From an uncultured Collinsella sp. (GTDB taxonomy: Bacteria; Actinomycetota; Coriobacteriia; Coriobacteriales; Coriobacteriaceae), in assembly GCA_934658705.1 (NCBI GenBank), contig CAKUHP010000048.1, positions 1 through 5,689 of the forward strand: a DNA stretch of 5,689 nt, given 5' to 3'. A program made the position numbers and the translations under genes. Shown here piece by piece: positions 1 to 5,689 of the stretch. The notes beneath the pieces were generated by a model. That model saw only the letters and a program-made list of their open reading frames with translations. It was not told where the DNA came from and made no database searches. Every line of letters begins with the position of its first letter. Positions within the stretch are counted from its first letter, which is position 1.

Positions 1-1547
1 GATGCCGCGTCCGCCGTGTGCTCGCGAGGCAGATGAATCGTAAAAGTCGTACCCTTTCCAAGCTCCGACTCCACGGAAATGTAGCCATGATGGCGCTCGA
101 CAATCTGCTTGGTCACGGCAAGGCCCACACCTAGGCCGCCCGCCTCGCGGACACGGCTGGCGTCGGCACGCCAAAAGCGGCCGAAGATGCGCGACAGGTC
201 GTCCTTGGCGATACCGATGCCCGTATCCGAAACGGCGATACTAACATGCTTGCGATCGCTGAGCACCGACACCACGACCCAGCCGCCCTCGGGGGTATAG
301 CGCATGGCGTTACTCATGAGGTTGATGACACATTGCGTGATCATGTCGGGATCTGCCTCGACGACATCGTCGTGGCCCTGGGTTTCATCTGCAAAGCGAA
401 GACGAAGGTCGCGGTCGGCAAACAGGCGCTCTTGGCCATTCACAATCGATCGCACGAACGGCACCATATCCACCGGCTCCAGGTTGAGCGGCGCGGTGCT
501 ATTTTCCATACGCGACAGATCGAGCATCTGCTGCACCAGGCGTGCCAGACGGCGTGTCTCGGAGGCAACCGTCTCCAGATGTTCGTCGTCGGTGGGATAC
601 ACCCCGTCCTGCATGGCCTCGACCGTCGCGAGCATCGCCATCAAAGGTGTGCGCAGCTCGTGCGCGACGTCCGAAGTCAAGCGCTTCTCGTGCTTCATAT
701 CCTTCTCGAGCGACGTGGCCATCTCATCGAAGGTCTCACCCAGCTGATCGATCTCGTCGTCACCGCGCAGGCCCGTGCGAGCGGACAGGTCTCCGTCGCG
801 AATCTGTTTGGCGGTACTGGTAATACGATGAATCGGCTTGGTGAGCATGCGCGACATGAGCGCTCCGATAACGACCGAGATGCAAACGGCCACAACCGCG
901 GCAAGTGCCATGGCGTTAAAGGTCTTCTCTCTAAACGCGGAGTCTGCCTTGGTGAGTAGGGCATCGGAGCCGATGGCCCACAGCTTTACTTGTCCGACAT
1001 GCTCGCCGGAAGACGTTACGATCTCGACGTTGGCAACGCTGTCCGATCCGGTGGGAGCCGACGAAACGGGGCTATGCGAAGCCCTTTTGCCGGTCGACCC
1101 ATCAGTCGTCGCCTGGTTTTCGCGTACGTCGGCAGTGGCGCTTGCCGAAGGCCAGGAATCGTCGTAGACGATCACGCCCTTTTTATTGACGACCTGCATA
1201 CCCAGGTCATCGGACACCAGGCTCGATGTGGCAACGGTGCGCAGTTCCTCGGCCGTCCAGCTGCCGTTTTCATCATAGGATGTCGCCAGTTTTTCGGCAG
1301 CGGAGTTGGCAATCTCGACGATGTTGGAACGCGTGTAATCAGAAAACACCGTACCCCACACGACCGAGACAACGCCCACCAACACCAGCACCGTCATAAG
1401 CGACGTCAATGCAAAAGCCAGGGCCATTCGAGAGGGATAGCTCATCGTCGGCCGCGAATCGGAACGAGGCGTGTTCCAACTTGCCTTGGAACCCGCCTCG
1501 TTCTCCTGCTTGTGCTTTTGTCCAATTTCAAAGCGGGCAGGTGTCAT
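1..1547 (-). CDS. Membrane sensor histidine kinase, BaeS-like, two-component system (C-terminus cut by window edge)
   Basis: Sensor kinase that should autophosphorylate on a histidine and pass the phosphate to the regulator encoded just upstream. I translated 515 residues without interruption. A hydrophilic cytoplasmic tail (1-40) precedes membrane segment 1 (about 41-67), an extracytoplasmic domain (about 69-207) and membrane segment 2 (about 209-230). A HAMP linker follows (about 232-284), then the H-box SDVAHELRTP with His296, the N-box INLMSNAMRYTP (Asn409, Asn413), the G1 box DTGIGIA (441-447), the F-box FGRFWRAD and a G2 box GGLGVGL (470-476). The sequence stops at the window edge shortly after the final strand TFTIHLP, so only a few residues are probably missing. 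The ATG at 1547 is chosen because AGGGA (1556-1560) lies 8 nt upstream and overlaps the regulator's stop codon; an internal ATG at 1445 has no such site. The stretch after the H-box (VEAMQDGVYP, then RRLARLVQQMLDLSRME) resembles the BaeS group. The sensor domain matches nothing I recognise, and its part from about 132 to 172 is rich in Ser, Thr and Ala, suggesting a flexible insert. The ligand is unknown. Confidence 0.95.
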   Translation of the reverse strand, partial: MTPARFEIGQKHKQENEAGSKASWNTPRSDSRPTMSYPSRMALAFALTSLMTVLVLVGVVSVVWGTVFSDYTRSNIVEIANSAAEKLATSYDENGSWTAEELRTVATSSLVSDDLGMQVVNKKGVIVYDDSWPSASATADVRENQATTDGSTGKRASHSPVSSAPTGSDSVANVEIVTSSGEHVGQVKLWAIGSDALLTKADSAFREKTFNAMALAAVVAVCISVVIGALMSRMLTKPIHRITSTAKQIRDGDLSARTGLRGDDEIDQLGETFDEMATSLEKDMKHEKRLTSDVAHELRTPLMAMLATVEAMQDGVYPTDDEHLETVASETRRLARLVQQMLDLSRMENSTAPLNLEPVDMVPFVRSIVNGQERLFADRDLRLRFADETQGHDDVVEADPDMITQCVINLMSNAMRYTPEGGWVVVSVLSDRKHVSIAVSDTGIGIAKDDLSRIFGRFWRADASRVREAGGLGVGLAVTKQIVERHHGYISVESELGKGTTFTIHLPREHTADAA

Positions 1548-1558
1548 ATGTGATTTCC

Positions 1559-2281
1559 CTATTTCTCGTCCGACTTGTCAGTCTTGGCAGGAGCCTCAAA
1601 ACGATAGCCAACGCCGTGGACGGTGTAGAGCCACTTGGGCTTCTTGGGGTCGTCGCCCAGCTTGGCGCGAAGGTTCTTCACGTGGCTGTCGATGGTGCGC
1701 TCATAGCCCTCAAAGTCATAGCCGAGCACTTTCTCGACCAGCTCCATACGGTTATAGACGCGACCGGGATGACGGGCAAGCGTGGTGAGCAGCTTAAACT
1801 CGGAAGCGGTCAGATCGACTTCCTTGTTCTCGACCAAAATCTTGTGGCCCGAAATATCAATGACCAGGTCGCCGAAGTCGAGTACCTCGACTGCCGGCTC
1901 GTCGGCCTGATGGGCACGGCGGAACAGAGCGCGCACGCGGGCGACGAGCTCGCGCGGCGAGAAGGGCTTGATCAGGTAGTCATCGGCGCCCAGCTCAAGA
2001 CCGATAATGCGGTCCTCGATTTCACCCTTGGCCGTAAGCATGATAATGGGCACATCGGAGGTATCGCGAATAGTGCGGCAGACGCGCTCGCCGGGAATCT
2101 TGGGGAGCATGAGGTCGAGCACGACCAGATCGAACTGGTGCTTCTCGAACTCCTCGATCGCAGACTGGCCATCGCCAACGCCCACGACCCAGTATCCCTC
2201 ACGCTCGAGATAGGCTGCGACGGCGTCACGGATTGCCTTCTCATCCTCGACCAGCAGAATCTTTTTTGCATCTGAAGCCAT
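1559..2281 (-). CDS. OmpR/PhoB-family response regulator, DNA-binding
   Basis: Cytoplasmic transcription regulator of 240 residues, the usual length for this family. The receiver domain spans about 6-120: acidic pocket Glu12/Asp13, phosphoacceptor Asp56 in VVLDLMLP, switch Thr83 in MLTAK and conserved Lys105 in LIKPF. A short linker leads to a winged-helix DNA-binding domain (about 132-228), with TASEFKLL, the recognition-helix region RTIDSHVKNLRAKLG and the wing motif YTVHGVGYRF. All residues needed for phosphorylation are present. A TTG at 2302 would extend it by seven residues, but AGGGGGG (2289-2295) lies 7 nt before the ATG at 2281, so I use that ATG. The partner kinase starts 11 bp after the stop, and the two are surely one operon. 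Subgroup and targets cannot be assigned from sequence alone; BaeR-like is the closest guess, given the kinase. Confidence 0.97.
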   Translation of the reverse strand: MASDAKKILLVEDEKAIRDAVAAYLEREGYWVVGVGDGQSAIEEFEKHQFDLVVLDLMLPKIPGERVCRTIRDTSDVPIIMLTAKGEIEDRIIGLELGADDYLIKPFSPRELVARVRALFRRAHQADEPAVEVLDFGDLVIDISGHKILVENKEVDLTASEFKLLTTLARHPGRVYNRMELVEKVLGYDFEGYERTIDSHVKNLRAKLGDDPKKPKWLYTVHGVGYRFEAPAKTDKSDEK

Positions 2282-2288
2282 AACACGG

Positions 2289-2295
2289 CCCCCCT
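2289..2295 (-). promoter_or_regulatory. Ribosome binding site that fixes the regulator's start
   Basis: On the minus strand this reads AGGGGGG, 7 nt before the ATG at 2281. It would lie inside the coding sequence if the alternative TTG at 2302 were the start, so it favours the shorter protein. Confidence 0.75.
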
Positions 2296-2336
2296 GTCTC
2301 AATTAGCTAAGAACAAGCCCATTTTAACGCACCTGA

Positions 2337-2375
2337 GCCCGCCGGGTATCGCATGGACGCGACAGCTCGGCGGGC
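2337..2375. repeat. GC-rich inverted repeat upstream of the regulator
   Basis: The arms GCCCGCCG (2337-2344) and CGGCGGGC (2368-2375) are perfect 8-bp complements separated by 23 nt. No run of T follows on either strand, so it does not look like an intrinsic terminator. It could be an operator, a weak transcription block after the lipoprotein gene, or chance in GC-rich DNA. Confidence 0.5.
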
Positions 2376-2434
2376 GGTACTCATAGTTACAACGCGCTTA
2401 TTCCCCCGTCGGCGCCTTTTTAACCCCACGTAAC

Positions 2435-3646
2435 CTAAAGTGAGAACAGACGGGCCGTGACCGTCTCGGGAACGCCTTGGCTATTTCGAACCGTGGCGTA
2501 CGTCAAAAATGTATCCGATTCACCCGCTGTAGCAGGATAATCGCCATACTCGAGGGCACGATCGGGAGACAGTAGCGACCCATAGGTCTTCGCCGATGTG
2601 TTGATCAGAAAATGAGACGCCTGAACCTTAACCAAGTACTTGTTCTTTCTCCCCGCGGCGCATGCAAGCGGCTCGCGCGACAAAAAGAGATAGGGACCGC
2701 CCTCGTTGCCGATATACGTGCCCATGTTGCCCAAGCTGCCGACGCCGTTATAGGTTGCCTCAATGGAAAACACGAAGGTATCGCCCATGTAGACGGCCTC
2801 AAAGGGGGATACCGACGAGGGAAGCACCAACTGAGCGCGCTTGGTGTTATTGCCGTCGGTCAAATCAATCGCCGTCATACCGTAATAGACGCCCTCGTCG
2901 TTGCGCACGCGCGGTGAAATGGTCAAGATGCCGTCGCTCACACGCGGTGCAGATGCAAAACGACCCGTCGACTTCCAAATAACCTCGGGCTTGGACTCGT
3001 CGACCGACTGACGATAGCAAAACGAGTCGCTACTTGTCTTGGAGCCGCCCGACGCAGGCATTTTGTACCAGATAACCGATGACCCATATGCGGTAAAGAG
3101 CGGCGGGTCGTAATCCTTGCCGCCGCGATCGAGCTCGACGGCATTACCGGAAAGCGACACCCCCGAAAGCCCCTGAGCGTAGAGTTTCCACGCGGAGTTC
3201 GCATAGTCCATCTCAATCCACGCAAACACACTGTCGGTCGCACGGACATCATAAAACGCATAGCCCGTGCCCTCAACGGGGTCTTCGACCAACGTCGTCA
3301 GGGAACCATCACTCAGACTGAGCACACCGAGCGTATTGGCATGCTGCGCCGAGGCGGGCGCCATCATTGCCGCGGACAGATCACCGTCGCAGTAGTACAG
3401 CAACGTGCCAAGCGGCAGCGTCCACGAGGCCGTAGGCTCTAGGTCGATGTCGACGGCCTCATACTCGTCGGTAATCGAGACAATCTTGGAATCGTCTTTG
3501 ATGACCTGTGGCTCGCCTGCAGCGTCGTCGCTGGTGCCAGGTTTTGACGAGCATCCCGCAAGCAGCGTAGCGGCACCCGTGGCGGCGCCGCCCAAAACAA
3601 AGCCTCGGCGCGTTATTCCGTTCTTAAAGCGATCAGCGATACCCAT
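2435..3646 (-). CDS. Tat-exported lipoprotein, possible beta-propeller, function unknown
   Basis: The 403-residue protein begins with a twin-arginine signal: ITRRGFVLGG at 11-20, then an Ala/Gly/Leu-rich stretch and a lipobox LLAGC with Cys32 as the predicted lipid-anchored residue. It should therefore be folded in the cytoplasm, exported by Tat and tethered to the outer face of the membrane. The mature part starts with a Ser/Asp-rich linker. It then shows recurring beta strands with aromatic cores (FAWIEM 141-146, VIWYKM 191-196, FVFSIEA 291-297, FLTYATV 380-386) separated by turn-rich segments, a pattern consistent with a beta-propeller; this is inference. No catalytic motif is visible. The ATG at 3646 is preferred because it places the Tat signal at the N-terminus. 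A TTG at 3700 would add 18 Arg-rich residues inside the upstream gene. The start overlaps the stop of the TSCPD gene as TAATG, with only a weak GAGAA (3653-3657) ahead, so its translation is probably coupled. Confidence 0.9.
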   Translation of the reverse strand: MGIADRFKNGITRRGFVLGGAATGAATLLAGCSSKPGTSDDAAGEPQVIKDDSKIVSITDEYEAVDIDLEPTASWTLPLGTLLYYCDGDLSAAMMAPASAQHANTLGVLSLSDGSLTTLVEDPVEGTGYAFYDVRATDSVFAWIEMDYANSAWKLYAQGLSGVSLSGNAVELDRGGKDYDPPLFTAYGSSVIWYKMPASGGSKTSSDSFCYRQSVDESKPEVIWKSTGRFASAPRVSDGILTISPRVRNDEGVYYGMTAIDLTDGNNTKRAQLVLPSSVSPFEAVYMGDTFVFSIEATYNGVGSLGNMGTYIGNEGGPYLFLSREPLACAAGRKNKYLVKVQASHFLINTSAKTYGSLLSPDRALEYGDYPATAGESDTFLTYATVRNSQGVPETVTARLFSL

Positions 3647-3909
3647 TAGGCGTTCTCGGCGCGGGCGGCCTCGATGGCGCGCGTAAGCTGATCGGCGCAA
3701 GAAGTCTTCTTCATGCCACAGGTGTTGCCGGCGAGAACCTCAATCACGCGATCGGAAGGAGCGCCCTCGACCAGTTTGGAGATGGCCTTGAGGTTGCCGT
3801 CGCACCCGCCGGTAAACTCGACGCCCAGCACCTTGCTGCCGTCGTCAGAGAGATTGAGGTGAATATTGCGAGCACACACACCCTGCGGCTTGTAGTCAAA
3901 ACTAATCAT
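3646..3909 (-). CDS. Small four-cysteine TSCPD-domain protein (TIGR03905-like)
   Basis: An 87-residue soluble protein with no signal peptide or membrane segment. Four cysteines sit in conserved-looking contexts: Cys12 (QGVCARNI), Cys36 (TGGCDGNL), Cys64 (GNTCGMK) and Cys71 (KTSCADQL). The last matches the TSCPD motif for which the domain is named, with Ala in place of Pro. Length and cysteine pattern fit the stand-alone family TIGR03905 (four-Cys). Related TSCPD domains occur at the C-terminus of some B12-dependent ribonucleotide reductases. The four cysteines could bind a metal, but this is inference and the family has no settled function. The start at 3909 is supported by AGGGG (3916-3920) 6 nt upstream and by the family-like N-terminus. 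It is first in a two-gene unit: its TAA shares a base with the ATG of the lipoprotein gene. A promoter candidate lies about 35-65 bp upstream. Confidence 0.92.
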   Translation of the reverse strand: MISFDYKPQGVCARNIHLNLSDDGSKVLGVEFTGGCDGNLKAISKLVEGAPSDRVIEVLAGNTCGMKKTSCADQLTRAIEAARAENA

Positions 3910-3943
3910 TACGATCCCCTCTCAAATACACAGTAAGTCACTT

Positions 3944-3973
3944 ATTATCGCTGTCTATTCTCGGATACAACAA
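3944..3973 (-). promoter_or_regulatory. Probable sigma70-type promoter of the TSCPD-lipoprotein unit
   Basis: On the minus strand, TTGTTG (3968-3973) is an imperfect -35 and GATAAT (3944-3949) a good -10, five of six matches to consensus, with an 18-bp spacer. Transcription would begin near 3937 and give a leader of roughly 28 nt. The -35 directly abuts the purB terminator hairpin. Confidence 0.5.
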
Positions 3974-4011
3974 GGCGCTTTGCCGGCAACACACATTACC
4001 AGCAAAGCGCC
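3974..4011 (-). terminator. Probable intrinsic terminator of purB
   Basis: The arms GGCGCTTTGC (3974-3983) and GCAAAGCGCC (4002-4011) are perfect 10-bp complements, and two more base pairs form inside after one mismatch. The hairpin begins 27 bp past the purB stop. In the minus direction it is followed by CTTGTTGT, which is T-rich but not a pure run, so termination may be partial. The other strand has no T-tail. Confidence 0.7.
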
Positions 4012-4037
4012 CGAACCAGTAAATGTCGCGACAGAGC

Positions 4038-5384
4038 CTACTCGAAGCTCAGCTGCTCCAGACGATCGAAGACCGTATCGATGCGGGTGAGGAAGTCCCA
4101 CGGGTCAAAGATCTCGTCGAGCTTCTCCTGGCTGACGGTGCAGCGCGGATCGGCCTCGAGGCGCTCCTTAAAGGTGGGGCCGGAGACGCAATCCTGAACC
4201 TCGTGCCAGGTGGCCATGGCGTTTTCCTGAACGATGGCATAGGCGTCCTCGCGGGTGATACCCGTATCGACGAGGGCCAGCAGCACCTTAGAGGAGAAGA
4301 TGAGGCCGCGGGTCTTGTTGAGGTTGGCCATCATGCGTGCAGGGTACAGCTGCAGGCCGTCGATGACGCGGATGAGGCACTGGAACATGTGGTCGAGTGC
4401 GATAAAGCTATCGGCCTGGGCGACACGCTCGGCAGAAGAGTGCGAAATGTCGCGCTCATGCCACAGGGCAACGTTGTCGAAGGCGACCTGGGCGTTGGAC
4501 TTCACGACGCGCGACAGGCCGCAGACCTTCTCCATGGTAATGGGGTTGCGCTTGTGCGGCATGGCGGAGCTGCCCTTTTGTCCCTTGCGGAACGGCTCCT
4601 CGGCCTCGAGCGTATCGGTCTTCTGCAGGTTGCGTACCTCGGTCGCAATGCGCTCGCAGGTGGCTGCCGTGGTAGCAAGGACGCCGGCGAGGTAGGCGTG
4701 GTGGTCGCGGCTGATAACCTGCGTGGACAGTGGATCGTGAACCAGACCCAGATGCTCGCAGACATACTCCTCGACGAACGGCTCGATAGAGCTGTAGGTG
4801 CCGACAGCACCGGAGATGGCACCGAAAGCAACGTTCTTGCGGGCGTCCTCAAGACGGTCGAGGTCGCGCTTGAGCTCCCATGCCCAGGAGCCAAACTTCA
4901 TACCGAAGGTCATCGGCTCGGCATGGATGCCGTGGGTGCGACCGGCGCAGAGCGTATTGCGCTCCTCGAAGGCACGGCGCTTGCAGATCACGCCGAGCTT
5001 CTTGACGTCCTCGATAATCAGGTCGCAGGCCTGGGTGAGTTGATAACACAGAGCCGTATCGCCCAGGTCGGAACTGGTCATACCGTAATGAACCCAGCGG
5101 CTGGGCTTGGGCTCGCCTTCGGGAACGTCGGCGTCGATATACTCCTTCATGTTGGTCAGGAAGGCGATGACGTCGTGGCGCGTGACCTCCTCGATCTCGT
5201 CGACCTTTGCCTTCTCAAAGTTGGCGTGGTCGCGGATCCACTGGGCCTCGTCTTTGGAAATACCGATCTTGCCGAGCTCCGCCTGGGCCTCGCAGGCCAG
5301 GACCTCGATCTCCTGCCAAATGGCGTACTTGTTCTCGAGGGAGAAGATGTGTCCCATCTCCGGGCGGGTATAGCGATCGATCAT
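4038..5384 (-). CDS. purB: Adenylosuccinate lyase
   Basis: A cytoplasmic enzyme, normally a homotetramer, that removes fumarate in two purine steps: SAICAR to AICAR on the way to IMP, and adenylosuccinate to AMP. The 448-residue protein carries the superfamily signature GSSAMPHKRNPITMEKV (271-287), which includes the catalytic serine loop. It also has the conserved regions TRHDVIAF (68-75), YGMTSSDLGDT (100-110) and GRTHGIHAEP (148-157), which supply active-site His and Thr/Ser residues. It is slightly longer than the common bacterial form of about 430 residues and shows no gap or frameshift. The start at 5384 is well supported: AAAAAGGAG (5390-5398) lies 5 nt upstream and the N-terminus IDRYTRPEMGHIFS is typical of the family. 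No other purine gene is in view, so it appears to stand alone between its own promoter and a terminator hairpin. Confidence 0.98.
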   Translation of the reverse strand: MIDRYTRPEMGHIFSLENKYAIWQEIEVLACEAQAELGKIGISKDEAQWIRDHANFEKAKVDEIEEVTRHDVIAFLTNMKEYIDADVPEGEPKPSRWVHYGMTSSDLGDTALCYQLTQACDLIIEDVKKLGVICKRRAFEERNTLCAGRTHGIHAEPMTFGMKFGSWAWELKRDLDRLEDARKNVAFGAISGAVGTYSSIEPFVEEYVCEHLGLVHDPLSTQVISRDHHAYLAGVLATTAATCERIATEVRNLQKTDTLEAEEPFRKGQKGSSAMPHKRNPITMEKVCGLSRVVKSNAQVAFDNVALWHERDISHSSAERVAQADSFIALDHMFQCLIRVIDGLQLYPARMMANLNKTRGLIFSSKVLLALVDTGITREDAYAIVQENAMATWHEVQDCVSGPTFKERLEADPRCTVSQEKLDEIFDPWDFLTRIDTVFDRLEQLSFE

Positions 5385-5389
5385 AGCGG

Positions 5390-5398
5390 CTCCTTTTT
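5390..5398 (-). promoter_or_regulatory. Ribosome binding site of purB
   Basis: Reads AAAAAGGAG on the minus strand, 5 nt before the ATG. It is the clearest Shine-Dalgarno site in the window and suits a highly expressed housekeeping gene. Confidence 0.8.
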
Positions 5399-5428
5399 GG
5401 TTATTGGCACGTTGGTCGTAACTCGACT

Positions 5429-5434
5429 ATTGTA
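5429..5434 (-). promoter_or_regulatory. Candidate -10 box of the purB promoter
   Basis: TACAAT on the minus strand matches TATAAT at five of six positions and would give a leader of about 37 nt. No good -35 lies at the standard distance. CTGACA (5446-5451) resembles one but is only 11 bp away, too close for a normal sigma70 promoter. I see no riboswitch fold in the short leader. Confidence 0.4.
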
Positions 5435-5497
5435 CCGTGCGCAGGTGTCAGTATGAGCTACGGGCATCAACCTAACATTTTGTGGGGCGGTCATGAA

Positions 5498-5541
5498 GAC
5501 GTCCGCGTATTTGCTTCGCAAATCCGCACCGGCTACGGTCG
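5498..5541. repeat. 44-bp direct repeat, copy 1, with palindromic core
   Basis: Identical to 5630-5673 except for A instead of G at 5535. The core at 5505-5527 is an inverted repeat: ATTTGC (5509-5514) and GCAAAT (5518-5523) around a TTC loop, extended by GCG/CGC beyond one mismatch. It resembles an intergenic hairpin repeat of the REP type; that class is inference. Confidence 0.85.
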
Positions 5542-5629
5542 GCGAGTCCGGGTTCGTAAAAGCGCAAGGGTAAAGCCGGTTGAATCCGCCATTCCCGAAA
5601 TCCGCCATACTCGATGGAGCGGGCAACGG

Positions 5630-5673
5630 GACGTCCGCGTATTTGCTTCGCAAATCCGCACCGGCTGCGGTCG
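5630..5673. repeat. 44-bp direct repeat, copy 2, with palindromic core
   Basis: Second copy, exactly 132 bp from the first, with one base different (G at 5667). The same hairpin core lies at 5637-5659. The sequence to its left does not match that of copy 1. To its right, alignment with copy 1 resumes at GGCGA after seven extra bases (GCCTATC), so the two copies differ at the right end by a small indel. Confidence 0.85.
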
Positions 5674-5686
5674 CCTATCGGCGACC
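5669..5686. repeat. Perfect 7-bp inverted repeat at the window edge
   Basis: GGTCGCC (5669-5675) and GGCGACC (5680-5686) form a perfect stem with the loop TATC. It overlaps the right end of repeat copy 2 and may be part of a larger element or a terminator for a gene outside the window. The flank needed to judge this is cut off. Confidence 0.6.
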
Positions 5687-5689
5687 TTG

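Larger units (their letters stand above)
2282..2434. other. Intergenic gap between the lipoprotein gene and the regulator
   Basis: This 153-bp gap must hold the regulator's promoter if the pair is transcribed separately. The best -10-like hexamer on the minus strand is TAAAAT (about 2321-2326, five of six matches to TATAAT), but no credible -35 lies 16-19 bp upstream, so the promoter call is weak. No T-tract follows any stem on the minus strand, so I see no clear terminator for the lipoprotein gene, and read-through into the regulator is possible. The gap also contains an inverted repeat, listed separately. Confidence 0.5.
5385..5689. other. Non-coding region upstream of purB
   Basis: These 305 bp hold the purB control signals (5385 to about 5450) and, further upstream, a repeat-bearing stretch. 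The only long minus-strand reading frame (5653-5381) would need a TTG start, runs across the purB promoter and ribosome binding site, and ends on the purB start codon. Its sequence merely reads the repeat twice as RSKYADV, so I do not call it a gene. A 10-nt direct repeat AATCCGCCAT (5583-5592 and 5599-5608) also lies here. Confidence 0.6.

Noticed and set aside
246..959. Plus-strand open frame of 237 codons opposite the kinase
   Set aside because: His/Arg-rich antisense shadow of the histidine kinase catalytic region, whose motifs are intact on the minus strand.
1409..2275. Plus-strand open frame of 288 codons opposite the regulator
   Set aside because: It covers the response regulator and the kinase start in antisense. 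No recognisable domain is present and its limits do not match any control signal.
2409..2422. Possible plus-strand terminator around GGCGCCTTTTT
   Set aside because: GGCGCC is only a 6-bp palindrome with no loop, and no plus-strand gene precedes it.
3647..3700. N-terminal extension of the lipoprotein to a TTG at 3700
   Set aside because: It would bury the Tat signal behind 18 Arg-rich residues and overlap the TSCPD gene by 55 bp. The ATG at 3646 gives a textbook signal peptide.
4023..5456. Plus-strand open frame of 477 codons opposite purB
   Set aside because: It mirrors a certain purB gene with all family motifs. The frame stays open because of strong GC codon bias, its protein is Leu/Gly/Ala/Asp-rich without any domain, and no ribosome binding site precedes it.
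5381..5653. Minus-strand 90-codon frame upstream of purB
   Set aside because: It has only a TTG start and overlaps the purB promoter, ribosome binding site and start codon. Its repeated RSKYADV comes from the DNA repeat itself.
5498..5673. CRISPR array
   Set aside because: There are only two repeat copies, separated by 88 bp, and the spacing and repeat structure do not fit. No cas gene is visible.

Overview
All five genes supported in this window lie on the minus strand, so transcription runs from high to low coordinates. The DNA is GC-rich and strongly codon-biased, with long shadow ORFs opposite the real genes. A four-cysteine TSCPD-domain protein, a Tat-exported lipoprotein and an OmpR-type two-component pair suggest a high-GC Gram-positive anaerobe. 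My best guess is a gut actinobacterium of the Coriobacteriia, Collinsella-like. This rests on the feel of the proteins and no database search.

Layout in the direction of transcription. (1) 5689-5385 is a non-coding stretch carrying two near-identical 44-bp direct repeats, each with a small palindromic core, followed by the probable purB promoter and a strong ribosome binding site. (2) 5384-4038 is purB, adenylosuccinate lyase, complete and with intact active-site motifs. (3) 4037-3910 holds a hairpin that probably terminates purB and, directly next to it, a sigma70-like promoter for the following genes. (4) 3909-3646 is a small four-cysteine TSCPD-domain protein. It ends in a TAATG overlap with (5) 3646-2435, a Tat lipoprotein with a possible beta-propeller fold and no known function. 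(6) 2434-2282 is a gap with a GC-rich inverted repeat. (7) 2281-1559 is an OmpR/PhoB-family response regulator, and 11 bp after it (8) 1547 to the window edge is its partner, a BaeS-like membrane histidine kinase missing only its extreme C-terminus.

How they work together: purB is a housekeeping purine gene and looks like its own transcription unit. The TSCPD protein and the lipoprotein form a translationally coupled pair, which implies co-production but not a known joint function. The regulator and kinase form a standard phosphorelay: a stimulus sensed outside the membrane leads to autophosphorylation of His296 and transfer to Asp56 of the regulator, which then binds DNA. What it senses and controls cannot be read from this window.

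Most of the window is ordinary. The parts most worth a second look are the duplicated palindromic element upstream of purB and the coupled TSCPD/lipoprotein pair. I found no CRISPR array, tRNA, rRNA, transposase or obvious new defence system.
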